Positions 11,805-22,149 are shown, numbered from the stretch's first letter. The stretch: 64,000 bases of DNA from Atriophallophorus winterbourni (GCA_013407085.1 JACCGJ010010158.1:87466-151465), one strand, 5' to 3'. Numbers and translations are program-made. Notes: a model not told the origin generated them from the letters alone.

Positions 11805-12430
11805 TTGTCGTTTTTTGATGCAAGTTGAGATATTTTCACTGGCGACTTTGAGTCAGACTCGGATGCCTTTGCAATGGAAGGCTGCAATTTGACTTCAACA
11901 ACTTTGGGATTGCACAATCTAACGTTATCGGGTAATCTCTTTCTGTATAGTTTCAGTTCGGATCGGACAGCGTCTGCCATACTACTTGACAAAAATGTAA
12001 TCTTGAGTGGATTTGAACATTATCCTTGATAGTTTGGTGAGCAAGGTATTCGGTATGTGTCGACGACTACAGAATTTGAAGAGCCCATAGTCTCGGCAAT
12101 AAATGACCAGTGTTTACGATCGTGCTCTTTTCTTTCGTAAACCGTTTTGGCTGCTGTATTTTCAGAAACGTCGAGCAGAATAATACTCCTTGATGCTGCT
12201 CGATCCCGACCATTGTGTGTTCGTTGCCTTTCCCACCAAGGTACGTCAGCATGTATACGTTGGTGTGAGTCACTTTGTGTTTTGAGCAAATACGAATTGA
12301 GTAGGACATTTTCCATGTCCCTTTCGTTGGCAAAAGTGATCTTAAGCAAACGTGGTTTGTCTTGGTTCGGGGACTTCGGGTTACGAAAAAAACCATAGAG
12401 GTAAATCTGATGAGCATGAATAAAGAGTTC
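11774..12430 (-). pseudogene. CR1-like ORF1, 5'-truncated
   Basis: The frame runs from the truncation at about 12430 to a TAA at 11774, with a single in-frame TAA at 12020 and no frameshift. Landmarks NVLLNSYLLKT, ADVPWWERQ, IILLDVSEN, HWSFIAE, KITFLSSSMADAV and RLPDNVRLCNP match the ORF1 proteins at 4971-6569 and 16124-17746. The N-terminal zinc finger is lost with the truncation. Confidence 0.75.
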
Positions 12431-12439
12431 TATTCAAAA

Positions 12440-12960
12440 GAAGCAAGCTCTGTTGCAGTCCTTACGAAATGTGACGGTACACATCCGATTGAATGTCTTG
12501 CCAAGCTTTCTGCGTGATCTTCATTCAGAAGTTGAAGATAGTATCAGATCCTCTCCTGCATTACAAACTAAGTCACAAGTAGGCCTTGCAGTGCAACTTC
12601 GTAATAACTAAGTGTATTGCAAATTGATATGCTGTTCAGTTCGAAAGATGCAATCTTCTCCGCAGTGTTCACAGCAATAAACATTACTCTGTTGATTGAA
12701 TTCATATTTACAATTCCAGTGTTTTCTAAGTTTAACAGCTGAGAGCAGTATCCCATATTTTCCAGTTAGCTTTATTGGGGCTAATTTCAATTGTATTTAC
12801 TTGCCCAGGTTTTAGTTAAACAGCTTAGAGCAGTATCTCATATTTCCCAGATAGCGTTGTTGGAGCTAATTTCAATTGTATTTACTTACCCCGGTTTGAG
12901 CTTGTATGCCACTGTTGGATGAGGCCGTTCTGTGTGTCTGTTTCTGTCACATATTCAGGG
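12440..12960 (-). repeat. Kunitz-cluster upstream-type block with cysteine-bearing module
   Basis: On the minus strand 12608-12790 reads an open frame with KHWNCKYEFNQQSNVYCCEH followed by CGEDCIFRT. The block is homologous to 44600-44850 (+) and 58570-58830 (+), which both lie upstream of Kunitz promoters. The module has Cys spacing C-x15-C-x3-C; its last two Cys resemble the end of a Kunitz domain, but the rest does not fit. I cannot assign a function. No Kunitz gene follows directly here. Confidence 0.45.
12724..12893. repeat. 85-bp tandem duplication
   Basis: Two head-to-tail copies with an 85-bp offset (12724-12808 and 12809-12893). Both contain GAGCAGTATC-like and GCTAATTTCAATTGTATTTAC blocks. 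The homologous places at 44650 and 58590 appear to have one copy, so the duplication is local. Confidence 0.7.
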
Positions 12961-13209
12961 CTTGGAGCCATCGGCTTTAAAAATTATTTAGATTTGCGTA
13001 CGTGTTGAAAATGCAACGCACGAACTGGTTTCTTGTTTTTCGCATTTATGAGGGAGCTCACAATTTCTAAATTTCTCTAGTAATTGTCAGTTGTTTTATA
13101 CCAAATAATTTGTTAAATTTGTACATTGTGCGCGTAATGGTTTGTTTGTAACTCTTAAGTGGATGAAGAAATTAAAATGAAGGTTTTAATGACTTGCAGG
13201 CTAAATACG

Positions 13210-13660
13210 AGGATAGATGAACTAAAATTCTAGCCAGTGTGTAATGCCAAATCTGCGTAGACAAAACGAATAGGATATTATGCATATCCTCATTTAGCAA
13301 TGTAGCACTGTCTCGACGCTCACTAATCTGAGCATGCTGTCCCCACCCGCTGACGCCAAACAGCAAATGACCGGTTGTGATTTGCAAGGGATGAAAACGT
13401 GAGCATAATAACATATTTGGCGTTTACAAACGCCTTGTGTGCTTGACAAATATTCAATTTGTGATTCAGTATCTAATTATATTGGTTCGTTGTATTGCTG
13501 TTATTAAATCATGGCATACAAGTATGTTTTCGGCAAGTAATTTAGCACTGTCTGCACACATACTAATTCTGATCTTTCTGTATCCACCTGATAACGTCAA
13601 ACTACCAGAAACACATTATGGTGTGTAAGTATCGGGGATGTAAGCAACAAAAAATAGTAC
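13210..13660 (+). repeat. Satellite S, tandem dimer
   Basis: Two head-to-tail copies of a unit of about 250 bp, in the orientation where the CTGATGA-(hairpin)-GAAAC core would be on the plus strand. The first core is degraded (CCGCTGACGCC) and the second is clearer but altered (CCTGATAACGTCAAACTACCAGAAAC). Related copies are at 15120-15830, 25790-26240, 26960-27195, 29380-29510 and 57640-57990. Confidence 0.65.
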
Positions 13661-13689
13661 GATTTCTATTGCAAATTTCACAATAACAT

Positions 13690-14170
13690 ATTAGGTCAAA
13701 CCTTTACGAACCGTTGTACCAAGATTTGTTATTTATACGAAAACGACTTGTTTCTCAAGATGTTGTATGAGAAAGATCTCACAGCAAATGAAAAAGGCAT
13801 TCCCGAACGCATATCGACATGAAGACAACACATTTTGATGCGAGATATCTGATTGTTTAAGCTAGTTTTGCGATTGATGGCGAATGCAATACATCAAAAG
13901 TTCCTCAAAATTAATCCAAAAAGTTTACAAGCTTTTCTTATTAAAATAGATCTGATGTCATGTAATGGAGAAATTAACAGGTGACAATAAACACAACTAG
14001 CTAATTTACACTCAAGTTTGCCACAAACACAAGTACTCTTCTAGTAATTCGATACAAGTTCTGTGGAGTAAATTTCACATGACCTTATAGTTATTAATAC
14101 GAAAACAACTCATTTCTCAAATGTTGTATGAGAATGATATCCTAGGAAATAAAATAGAAATTCCCAAGCA
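13690..14170 (-). repeat. Kunitz 3'-flank block, duplicated in tandem
   Basis: On the minus strand the 3' flank of the Kunitz gene at 14257-14539 reads a block with TCATACAACATTTGAGAAA and CGTATTAATAAC, then TCCACAGAACTTGTATCG (14170-14030). A second, more diverged copy lies at 13830-13690. The block matches the 3' flanks of the Kunitz genes at 36377 and 57128, so homology between units extends past the stop codons. Confidence 0.6.
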
Positions 14171-14256
14171 CAGCTCATCATAAAAACTGTAAACCTTCTT
14201 GCCGAGGAATCATATATTTGTATAACCAATGAATGTTCCGTCCATCCTACTGCTGA

Positions 14257-14539
14257 CTAAGGCACACACGTTCTATTACAGTCTTCCTTACTCGCGAAAT
14301 TGTTTTCGTTCTGTTCACATCCACCCCAGAGGAATAACTTGCATTGACTAGTCGCCTGATCGTAATAATATCGTTTCAATGACGCACGACAAGGTCCTAC
14401 AAGCATCGATTGGTGACATGCTAGACAATGATTTTGAAAACGAAGTTCACTTACGATGGGCTGGAAGCATGTGTGATGAACCTTGAGGCCCAGCAAAGAC
14501 TACTGAAATATTAGTAAGTAGTACAAAAATTCGACACAT
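14257..14539 (-). CDS. Secreted single-domain Kunitz protease inhibitor
   Basis: Two exons: 14539-14455 and 14420-14257, separated by a 34-nt intron (GTAAGT...TCTAG, phase 1). The product is 82 residues. Exon 1 encodes a signal peptide (MCRIFVLLT..., cleavage probably after VFA-G). Exon 2 encodes a complete Kunitz domain with Cys spacing x8-x15-x7-x12-x3, exactly as in BPTI, including the LFLWGGCEQNENNF core and a CNRTCVP end. The residue after the second Cys (P1) is Arg (GPCRAS), which predicts inhibition of trypsin-like proteases. The start was chosen because the signal exon aligns base for base with the paralogues; reading straight through the intron would give a false N-terminus. The nearest paralogue by sequence and length is 56846-57128. 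Confidence 0.85.
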
Positions 14540-14589
14540 TTTGTACTCCCTGTGCATTTTTGGTCCGATCTCATGTAGGACTAATATAG

Positions 14590-14621
14590 AGTATATAATT
14601 GGTTACGTGATAGGCGTTAAC
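14590..14621 (-). promoter_or_regulatory. Kunitz-family core promoter
   Basis: GTTAACGCC (14621-14613) and a TATATAC element around 14597-14592 lie 82 and about 55 bp upstream of the ATG. The same pair, with the same spacing, precedes the other Kunitz genes. Role inferred from conservation and position. Confidence 0.5.
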
Positions 14622-15119
14622 CTGTAATTGCTAGATACATAGCGAATTGAATGCCAAAAATATAACCGTTATCTGTGCTATTGATTGAAGAGGTCACGTG
14701 AAGAAACTATCAAATCGCGACGACAAATATAGATTCATATACCTCAGCAATATATTAATTCAATCAACATGGTTGATTGAAAAGATATTATTCACTGATC
14801 ATCAACCGAAAATTCAGCAGTGTGACTTTGACAGTACCAATCACAAAGAAAGGAGGCAAACTTTCCACATATAATGTGAAAGGACGCCACAATCAAGTTC
14901 AATTTGTTACAGTTTATGTAAATGATCATATTTAACTTGATTGCTTTATGTTATACGCTGGAAAGTCATATTAGCGAACAGAAAATAGCAACATATTACC
15001 TCCGAGATACATCTCATCCATCTATATATAGAAAACCGTTTGTCTTTCTTGAATGAGGAGGTTGGATAACTATTCAACATATATAATATTCGTTGATCAA
15101 TTTTCTGTTAAGCGATAAT
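14622..15119 (-). other. Kunitz upstream region, conserved then unassigned
   Basis: The part up to about 14850 aligns on the minus strand with the upstream regions of the Kunitz genes at 36089 and 56846 (shared TCAATCAATAGCACAGATAA near 14668 and TTTTCGGTTGAT near 14804). Beyond that I see no gene or known repeat. Confidence 0.5.
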
Positions 15120-15830
15120 AAGTTGCATGCCGTTGTACTTGGTGGAACCATGTCAAATTGCTTGTATGAGCAGGGGTCTGGTTGGCCAAAGTATTGTGTT
15201 GCTTACATCCCCCGAAATCACAGTCCAATATCCTGTTCTGGATATTTGCCGTCATCTCGTGAAGACAGTACGATTAGGTTTAGTGAGACCTGAAACGGTA
15301 TATAAGTGGTAATCGAGGTTATACCTAAAGGCCACTGTTGCATAGGGTTTTTTCAGCAAAACACGAGATTCAAACACAAAATCACATAGTGATTCGTGGT
15401 CAAGAACTGAAAGGCGCTCATGGTTGACCAAAGTAATGTGTTGCTCACATACCCGGAATTACATTCCACTTTCGATTACTGGCTGTTTGCCGTCATCAAG
15501 TGGAGACAGTAAGAATAGGATCAGTGAGCCTTGAAACAGTAGAAAAATAGTAAACAAGGTTATACTTCAATGACACTGTTGCATAGGGTTCGTACAATGA
15601 ACCACAATGTTTAAACACAGAATCACATAGTGATTCGTGGTAAAGCATACAAGGCATTTTTGGATGACTAAGTTATTGTGTTGCTCACATCCCGTGAAAT
15701 TACACACCACTGCCGGATCTGGCTGTTTGCATTCATCAGGTGAAGACAGTATGATCAGGTTCAGTGAGCCTAGAAACTGTGGATAAATGGTGAACATTGT
15801 TATACTCCAATGCCCTGGTGCATAGGTTGA
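15120..15830 (-). repeat. Satellite S, three tandem copies
   Basis: Three head-to-tail copies with a period of about 245 bp. Plus-strand landmarks recur in each: a GTTGCATAGGGTT block, ACATAGTGATTCGTGGT, TGTGTTGCTCACAT, a GGCTGTTTGCCGTCATC block and AGTGAGCCT. On the minus strand the last two form the CTGATGA...AAACAGCC core. The array is interrupted at 15831 by an ORF1-only CR1 insertion; its remainder resumes at 17936-17990. Confidence 0.75.
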
Positions 15831-17935
15831 TCAATACACAGGGCGTGCGGTCGTATTTTCGTTGCTCTGACACTTTTGCCCGTTTCTTGGCCAAATCAAC
15901 TCAAATTTTACCCGTTCAAAAACTTTTTGCTATACTTTGACGAGAGCTATCGGAATGTATACGTTTTGAGCTGGTCCGTCGAATAACAACAAAGTTACCG
16001 TTTCAACGTAAATATCTCGGTTTGCTCACGCGTGCAAACTTTCTCCCACAGTTAACTATCGTACGGTCTCATCGAACTACACATTTTGATACGCCATTCT
16101 GTGCTCTACGGATTATTCGCGAAATGACCAAATCAAGAATTATAACCCACCTAAATCGACCAGTCGAACTGACGAACATTCTTCAACCGGCCGTCCCAAT
16201 TCAGCCTACAATGCGTGGTCGATTCACGAGATCCAACACCCACGCGGAAAAATCGATCGATCAGGTTGTGCATACGACGGTTGTTCACCCGACAGCGATA
16301 TCGAACCACCTTGACCTCTGCGCCAAGTGCCTGTATCCGGTAAGCAATGATAGTGCATTGGTTAAATGTATATTTTGTGATATACATTTGCACGTGGCTT
16401 GCGATGAGACTTTGACCGATGAGTGTGTAAAGATCGTGAATGATCAAAACCTCCCATCCGTTTGCTATTTCTGTATTGACTTTAGAAATTCAATAGCGAA
16501 TCGTAATCCCAAGAGTACACAATTCTCTGCTAGAAACGAGAATAATACAGTAGAGAATAGATTATTGATAATAGGAGAGGAACTTGCAAATTTAAAGAAT
16601 ACTCTACGACCAGTAATCAAGTCTAAAACAGTTGAATTGAATAATGGGATACGCTCGACCTCACCGCCACCGAGTGCTTCTAAAAAGGTTAAATTACGCG
16701 ACACTGAAGTGATACTTAAAAAGGCCTTGAAGCAGAAACCATCTACGTCGAACGCTCCTTTGGCCAAAGTTGCCACGAAAAATACTTCGCTTAATGTTTT
16801 CTGCACCGATTCGGCACCAATTGAAGCGCCCCCGATGGTACAAAAATCATACAGAGAAATGCTTTTGCGGTCGACCTCCGCTGCACAATCTGAGCCTGGC
16901 ACACTAAACCTAAATCAAAAAGCCTCACATTCTATGAAGAATGATTGGACACGCGACAAGCATTCTCATTCATTAAGCGTAATATGTACGAATGTTAAAG
17001 AGTCCGGCGAGAGCTTGTTAGATAGAAAACACAAACACGACCTCGACATATGGTCTCAAATTTGTCAACCGTTGCAAATTGAGCATGTTACTCCTGACAA
17101 ACTGATTCGTCTAACTCGCCATTCCACCTCACCTCATAGTGATCTACCTCGGTTACTAAGAGTCACACTGAAGTGCGAGGCTGATATCGAAAACATACTG
17201 CTAAATTCGTACCGACTAAAGACGGATCCGACTTCAAATTGCCGGATATATCCTGATGTGCCATGGTGGGAACGGAAGGGTGCCTCAAACACTAAGGAAA
17301 AAACGGTATCGCGGAGTATGGTTCTACTTGGGGTACCAGAAAATACCACTGAAGCATCGGGACAGGAAACAGCAGATCATGACTTCAAGCAGTGGCGTTA
17401 CATTGCGTCTTTGCTTAATATTTCTAACGTTGTGATCACTGACACTTTCCGGGTGCCTTTTTCGATAAACTATAAAGGAGACGGACCGAAACCTCTCAGG
17501 ATTACCTTTTTAACTAGCGACATGGCTGAATTTGTCAAGTCCGAATGGAAAATAGCAAAACGTGCATTACCGAAAGACATTAGACTTTGTCAACCAAGAC
17601 CAAGTACCATGAGTCAGACACATTCGCGGCTGGGGGCGGTAGACGGCAGCGTTCCCACCGAAATGGAAGCAATCAATACATCAAAAAAACGTAGTGGTTC
17701 TATGGAATGCGCTACCGCAAGATGTTGTGAATCCAACGACAATTGATGTTTTCAAATCGAAATTGGATGCATACGTCAAACAAAACCCCGAATTTGGCCC
17801 GTTGTATTGAAGCAACACGAACCCAAAAAAAACATTAACAATGTGATTTTGATTAATTTTTTTCGCAATAGTTGTCATCCAATGGTACCTGTAAAACATT
17901 ATCTTTTTATCACCATAAATCTTGATTCTTCTTGA
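15831..17935 (+). mobile_element. ORF1-only CR1 derivative ('half-LINE'), copy 2
   Basis: Same 5' start (TCAATACACAGGGCGTGCGG), same ORF1, same join to the ORF2 C-terminus and same 3' tail type as 4546-6704; the two copies are nearly identical by eye. Copy 2 lacks two blocks of about 24 bases near the 5' end. It sits inside satellite S: the left flank stops at GCATAGG and the right flank resumes with GAACCACGATGTTCAAAC, so both element boundaries are visible. No clear target-site duplication. Confidence 0.8.
16124..17746 (+). CDS. CR1 ORF1 protein with zinc finger
   Basis: 540 codons from ATG 16124 (MTKSRIITHL); the open frame extends upstream to 16022, but the ATG at 16124 matches the start context of copy 1 (ATG 4883). 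It carries the PHD-like finger (CAKC, KCIFC, HLHVAC, CYFC), the basic linker, and the core with PDVPWWERK, LLGVPEN and RLCQPRPS. A run of seven A's (six in copy 1) before the ORF2 join shifts the frame, so the protein ends KKRSGSMECATARCCESNDN instead of the ORF2-like tail. ORF1 of this type would coat element RNA and assist in trans. Confidence 0.75.
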   Translation: MTKSRIITHLNRPVELTNILQPAVPIQPTMRGRFTRSNTHAEKSIDQVVHTTVVHPTAISNHLDLCAKCLYPVSNDSALVKCIFCDIHLHVACDETLTDECVKIVNDQNLPSVCYFCIDFRNSIANRNPKSTQFSARNENNTVENRLLIIGEELANLKNTLRPVIKSKTVELNNGIRSTSPPPSASKKVKLRDTEVILKKALKQKPSTSNAPLAKVATKNTSLNVFCTDSAPIEAPPMVQKSYREMLLRSTSAAQSEPGTLNLNQKASHSMKNDWTRDKHSHSLSVICTNVKESGESLLDRKHKHDLDIWSQICQPLQIEHVTPDKLIRLTRHSTSPHSDLPRLLRVTLKCEADIENILLNSYRLKTDPTSNCRIYPDVPWWERKGASNTKEKTVSRSMVLLGVPENTTEASGQETADHDFKQWRYIASLLNISNVVITDTFRVPFSINYKGDGPKPLRITFLTSDMAEFVKSEWKIAKRALPKDIRLCQPRPSTMSQTHSRLGAVDGSVPTEMEAINTSKKRSGSMECATARCCESNDN

Positions 17936-18400
17936 ACGAACCACGATGTTCAAACATAGATTCACATAATGATTAGTGATGACTTGACACAACTACTCGA
18001 TTTTCCACACATTTGATTGGTCAACTTGGTAATAAATTCTGTAAAGAACGAAGAGAATATAATATGATCTTTGGCCTAAAATAAGTCGCGTTACAAGCAG
18101 TGGTAGCGAAATCTAGCCCATGGCCGGATATACAAGAGTAAAGCGTAATAAACAAAAAGTAATCTTAAGATTTTATCCGTATTGGTTTTAAGCGATGCTC
18201 ACTGAACCGAAAAAAGCTTCTTAGCATTACACATTGTTCATGAACAGAATGAATGAGCAGTTACACGGTTAGAGAACAACGCCTGATTTTAAGTCTTTAA
18301 TCAACTAGAAAATTCCAGTATACAAAGCTGCAAAAGAAGAGTGTAATAGATGAGACATGTGGCAGTTATGATCAAAGTTTACTTATACAACATGACATTC
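17936..18400. other. Satellite S remainder, then unassigned sequence
   Basis: 17936-17990 continues the satellite array broken by the CR1 insertion. From there to 18400 I see no coding signal. It could hold 3' non-coding sequence of the Gypsy element that follows on the minus strand, but no LTR could be recognised by eye. Confidence 0.4.
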
Positions 18401-18410
18401 TCCCCAACCG

Positions 18411-19453
18411 TCAAACCTCTGGCGTTCGAAAATTATATGGTCTCACCCTTTGTTGCTTGGATATCAATTGATCCACGTTACAACAACTTGTCGCGTCTGA
18501 ATTCTTGACAGGTTTGGTCGATGTAGTATGATTGTAAGATGTAACTTCTAATGAGTGAGGTGTCTTATTCATTGGACTAAGATGACGAAGTGACACCGTC
18601 TCCTCACGACTGTCGGACAATCGAATGTGGGCGTACTGGGGATTTCTTTCTAACAGCTCAACTTCTTCTGAGATCGTTTCATACTTAAATGTACGCGTAT
18701 GTTTTCGGTACAGTAATGGTCCAGGTTCCATGAACCAATGAGGAAGAGTAGTGCCGACAAGGGATTTGCAATTGTGTTTACACATGCGCTCGTGAAATGC
18801 TTTATGGCTGCACTGCACACAAGTGATTGGATTTCGTGCAGTGCATCAGGATGCACATCTTTCTAATGTTCTACAGATAAGCTCCTTTCTCGCAAACACA
18901 AAGATGTTGTTTTTCACATGGTACTATTCAAGCGCTCCACTTTGCCATTACCCTGAGTGTTGTATGATGTAGTTCGACTCGTCGCTATACCTTGAGAATG
19001 CAAAAAGGTTTTGAGTTCTGTAGACATGAACGGTGAACCACGATCAAAGTGTTTATAAGATGGCATACGAAATACAGAAAACAGTTTAATTAGTTGGGAA
19101 ATAACAGTAGAGCTGGAGATATAAGGACATGGTAAAGCGAACGGAAAACGGGCTATTTCATCAACAATTGTTAATAGATAACGATTTTTTGTTAAAGAAG
19201 GGATCGGTCTTTCAAAATCCATGCTCAAACGTTCGAATAGATTGTTTGCTTTGATTAGAGGTTTATTTTTAGGCAAACAGCGCACTTTCGAATAACTGTT
19301 TTTCACATCCTCGAGAGAAAAAAGTAAATTTTTCGAACGGATAAATTGTGATGTTCGTGTAATTCCGGGGTGGCACAGAGAGCAATGAATTTTATTTAAT
19401 TCGAATAATGAGTAAACATTCGCACAGAAAGCACGAGATAAATTATGGGCCAC
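18411..19453 (-). pseudogene. Gypsy integrase relic
   Basis: The N-terminal zinc-binding part shows HCSLCHPGITRTSQFI and a degraded second Cys pair (VRCLPKNKP, one Cys lost). The catalytic core shows MDFERPIP (first Asp), FDRGSPF (second Asp) and GNGKVER (Glu), with TSRTTSYNTQ just before it. The C-terminal part has LPHWFMEPGPLLYRK, VELLERNPQYAHIRLSDS and VSLRHLSP, a common ending of schistosome Gypsy integrases. A frame break separates core and C-terminus near 18820-18910. The enzyme would insert element DNA. Confidence 0.8.
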
Positions 19454-19850
19454 TGTATTGCCAGCACCTGGTCGGTATACTATGTCCTACGAGTAATGCG
19501 AAAGTTCAATACACCAACGCTGGATTTTATCATTTTTAATTCTGCTGGCCACTTTATTATCGAACATGAAAGCAACTGATCCTTCATCAGTGATCAGTTT
19601 AAAATGATAACAGAGAAGATAACGTTTCCATTTTACTTATCGCTTCGACAATGGTGCTTGCTTCTTTCTCAACATTTGGATGGTTGCGTTCGCTGGGGGA
19701 TAAAGTTCGAGAAAAAAATGCAAACGGTCGTCCGCTCTGATTAGGTGTAGGAGGGATTGATACGTCGGAAGCATCGCTTTCAACTACCATAGGCACGTTG
19801 GAGTCAATCTTGAAAAGTTATGCTTGGACCAGTTCGGCCTTTAAGGTTTC
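19444..19850 (-). pseudogene. Gypsy RNase H relic
   Basis: Seen on the minus strand are ESDASDVSI and GRPFAFFSRTLSPSERNHPN..EKEAS, then ITDEGSVAFMFDN, KNDKIQRW and YRPGAGNTVAHNLSRAFCA. These are the characteristic RNase H landmarks of Ty3/Gypsy pol. The start of the integrase follows with no gap. In-frame breaks at about 19600 and 19490 make it non-functional. Confidence 0.75.
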
Positions 19851-19934
19851 ATACGATGATTAGGCTTCGCCTGAATGTGAAAAAAGATTTGTTCTGTACT
19901 ACTGGATGTATGTTATCAGAAAATCTAGAAAACC

Positions 19935-20290
19935 ACTGCGGTATCGAGCATCAATCCAGATAGAAATATTTGCAAGAGATTCCATCTGTTTACCACTCTT
20001 CATGTAAGACCACTTTGTTCGGTATCTTCCATGGATGTACCTCATAAACGCATAGGATGTCATTTGCAACAAAACCATTCCCCATTTTGTACAAATTACT
20101 AATGTCAGATTAGGCGCGTTGTCGTAGTAAGGTGAATATGTTCAATCGACCAGATTGTGAAGGCTTTTAAGGATTAATCACTTTGCCTATTGCGATAATT
20201 GAAAATTCAGCGGATGTTTCGTTACAGGAAAGCACTTACCTCTCGCTCCTGACTTTCCTGAATTTGTCACGCTTCGTTGCCATAAAAAAA
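19935..20290 (-). repeat. Kunitz-unit block R1
   Basis: Homologous to 30405-30900 and 55120-55515. On the minus strand all three carry a partly open frame with YIHGRYR and ARYR/ARYG. I do not recognise the protein, and stops occur in all copies. Its place in the complete unit (55120-57620) is the upstream end. Confidence 0.6.
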
Positions 20291-20561
20291 TCATGCAATT
20301 CTAACATTGTTTGCCACTTTACCATTGTTTCGAAGCTTACCAAACGTGATTTCACTGTCCCGAACTGATGAAGGCAAACTGCGAGAAACCGGTGTTTGGT
20401 TGTTAGGGATTTGGAGTTAGCATTTGGATATATTTGTCATTTTGTTTTTTAAACGGATATCGTTTACTATAGGCATATAGATACGTCAAAACGCACGTTC
20501 AGAAATCTAGTTAACCTTTTTTGAGTTCCACATATTACACTCTGTAACGCGGGTTAAAAAC

Positions 20562-20579
20562 ATATATATATATATATAT
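20562..20579. repeat. (TA)n microsatellite
   Basis: Nine uninterrupted TA units. Confidence 0.9.
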
Positions 20580-20649
20580 TATTTCCATTTCAAAAACTTC
20601 ATCAAACTGTTCGTATCCAATTTATTGATTTCAAAACCTAAACACTCAA

Positions 20650-21890
20650 TTAAAAGCAAGTCATCCTAAATAAAATCAAGTATTACTAGAACTGTTAGCC
20701 TGTAAATGCATGGAAACAAACGTCGTGTTTTCGTTCTCATTTGTCGTTATGCAAAAAGTTGGTTTTAATTCAGTGAGACTCGTTTAAAAGCACAACGGAA
20801 TCAATCGCAACACTAAATATTGTTTCATAACTTTTACGCTTGTACACTCGAACTTGTACTAGATGCTTCTGTCACTGCTTTTGCAAAAAAACACTTTAAA
20901 CGTGACGCATTTCATTCTAAATATTATATTCTATTTCCTTCGTTGACAGTATATACTGCTTATCTGACCGAGCAAGTAGCCAAAAGTCGAGTAAGAGTTT
21001 CATCTAATCAGAGCCATGTTTATTCAAGCAATTCGACATGATACCACGAAATACCGGGTAAGTCAACTGATTACCGCTTAACGGAAAATTGAACAAAGAA
21101 AAATATGAATGTAGAACCACCTAAATATAATGTAGAAACCACCTCATTGAAGAAAGATTTACGCTTGATTATTTAGTCTGAATCACAGAAATCGATGCAA
21201 TGTCGACTTGCTGCCAGCGAAGCTGAATGCAACTTTGACACTTTTAATAAATCATTATATTTATATCTGAAAAAGCATGTGTTTGCTTTAGATAATAGTC
21301 TTTAATAATATTTTTTGTAACGTTTTTTTAGCATTCAACCCCATGTGCATATTATGTCTTGTTAACAATTACTTTTTTAGTGCTAAACATCCACGAGTTA
21401 ATCTATGAATTGTTTTTCACAGGTAAACAATTTTGTATGAAAGTAGTGTATATGGTTGATTTTATTTCAGTTATTTCATGTTTGCTAAATTAACATAATG
21501 GCGCTACAACCTCTTGTCATCAGTTTAAATGACATCATTCACATCAATAATCTCAACCGTGTTGTCGTCTTAATTTATACGTTGACAGTTCGGTTTCTCT
21601 AATTTTCATTGGAACTATCAAGTTCATACGGCTGTTTAGTCGGTTGATCAGTGCATAAAATCTTCCTAATCAAAGGTGTTATTAAATTAACTAACTTCAA
21701 TTTTATTCCTTTCCTAATTCGACGGTGCGAATTAAGAGTCCTGTATAATAAATAGCAAAGGTTACCATTATAGTTTTGTCGTTTTATTTGGGATGTATCA
21801 AACCGTCACAGGTTAACTCTCAGCATTTAGCCATGTAAACTTCTATATGAGGACTATCTGGGACATGACCACAAAATCACAGGAAGTAAG
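20650..21890 (+). repeat. Upstream part of Kunitz unit b
   Basis: 20930-21240 aligns with 34740-35020 (shared GAGCCATGTTTATTCAAGCA region and CGACTTGCTGCCAGC), and 21240-21890 aligns with 35410-36088 and 56160-56845. The retroelement tail (R3) present in the other units is missing here: the sequence jumps from the CTGCCAGCGAAGCTGAATGC block to TGACACTTTTAATAAATCA, an apparent internal deletion of about 380 bp. The promoter-like pair GTTAACTCT (21812-21820) and TATATGAGG (about 21844) is a weakened form of the family promoter. Confidence 0.6.
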
Positions 21891-21892
21891 AA

Positions 21893-22142
21893 ATGTTTCG
21901 AATTATCTTATTAATCACTATTATTTCAGTAGTCTTTCCTGGGCCTCCAACACATCATAAGTGTAATATATTTCAAAACTCATTTTCTAGCCTGTCAGCA
22001 ACCGATGGACGTTGGACCTTGTCATACATCATTCCAACGATTCTATTGGGATAACAGGGCTAGAGAATGTAGGTCATTCATCTGAGGTGGATATGAACAG
22101 AACGGTAGAAATTTCCAGTTATGAAATTATTTGTTTCTTCGG
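21893..22142 (+). pseudogene. Kunitz inhibitor pseudogene
   Basis: Aligns over its whole length with the gene at 36089-36377. The signal exon is intact (MFRIILLITIISVVF...). The splice donor is mutated from GTAAGT to ATAAGT. Exon 2 keeps CQQPMDVGPCH and RFYWDNRARECRSF, then has TGA where the paralogues have the Trp of WGGC, and the fourth Cys codon is TAT (Tyr). Downstream of GRNFQL the homology to the Kunitz exon ends. P1 would be His. Loss of a splice site, a core Cys and the end of the domain make it a dead gene. Confidence 0.85.
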
Positions 22143-22149
22143 CAAAAAA

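Larger units (their letters stand above)
8806..12430 (-). mobile_element. Nearly complete CR1-like retrotransposon (family A)
   Basis: The best preserved non-LTR element of the window. On the minus strand it carries the C-terminal two thirds of ORF1 (12430-11774), an ORF2 of full apparent length (11804-8952) and a short 3' UTR ending near 8806 in repeated TTCAAGATT-like units (plus-strand view), which is the shared 3' signature of this group. ORF1 and ORF2 overlap by 31 bases in different frames. The 5' end is truncated inside ORF1, at the segment LIRFTSM that corresponds to LIRLTRH in the complete ORF1 copies. Confidence 0.85.
18400..19930 (-). mobile_element. Gypsy-type LTR retrotransposon pol relic
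   Basis: On the minus strand the order is the end of the RT connection (about 19930-19800), RNase H (about 19800-19444), integrase zinc finger and core (19453-18914) and integrase C-terminal region (18856-18411). This RT-RH-IN order is diagnostic for Ty3/Gypsy elements. The frame is broken several times. At 19935 it abuts the R1 block of the Kunitz units, so it is a fragment inserted in or deleted into that region. Confidence 0.8.

Noticed and set aside
13210..17990. CRISPR-like array of S repeats
   Set aside because: Units are about 245 bp, homologous throughout without unique spacers, and the sequence is eukaryotic.
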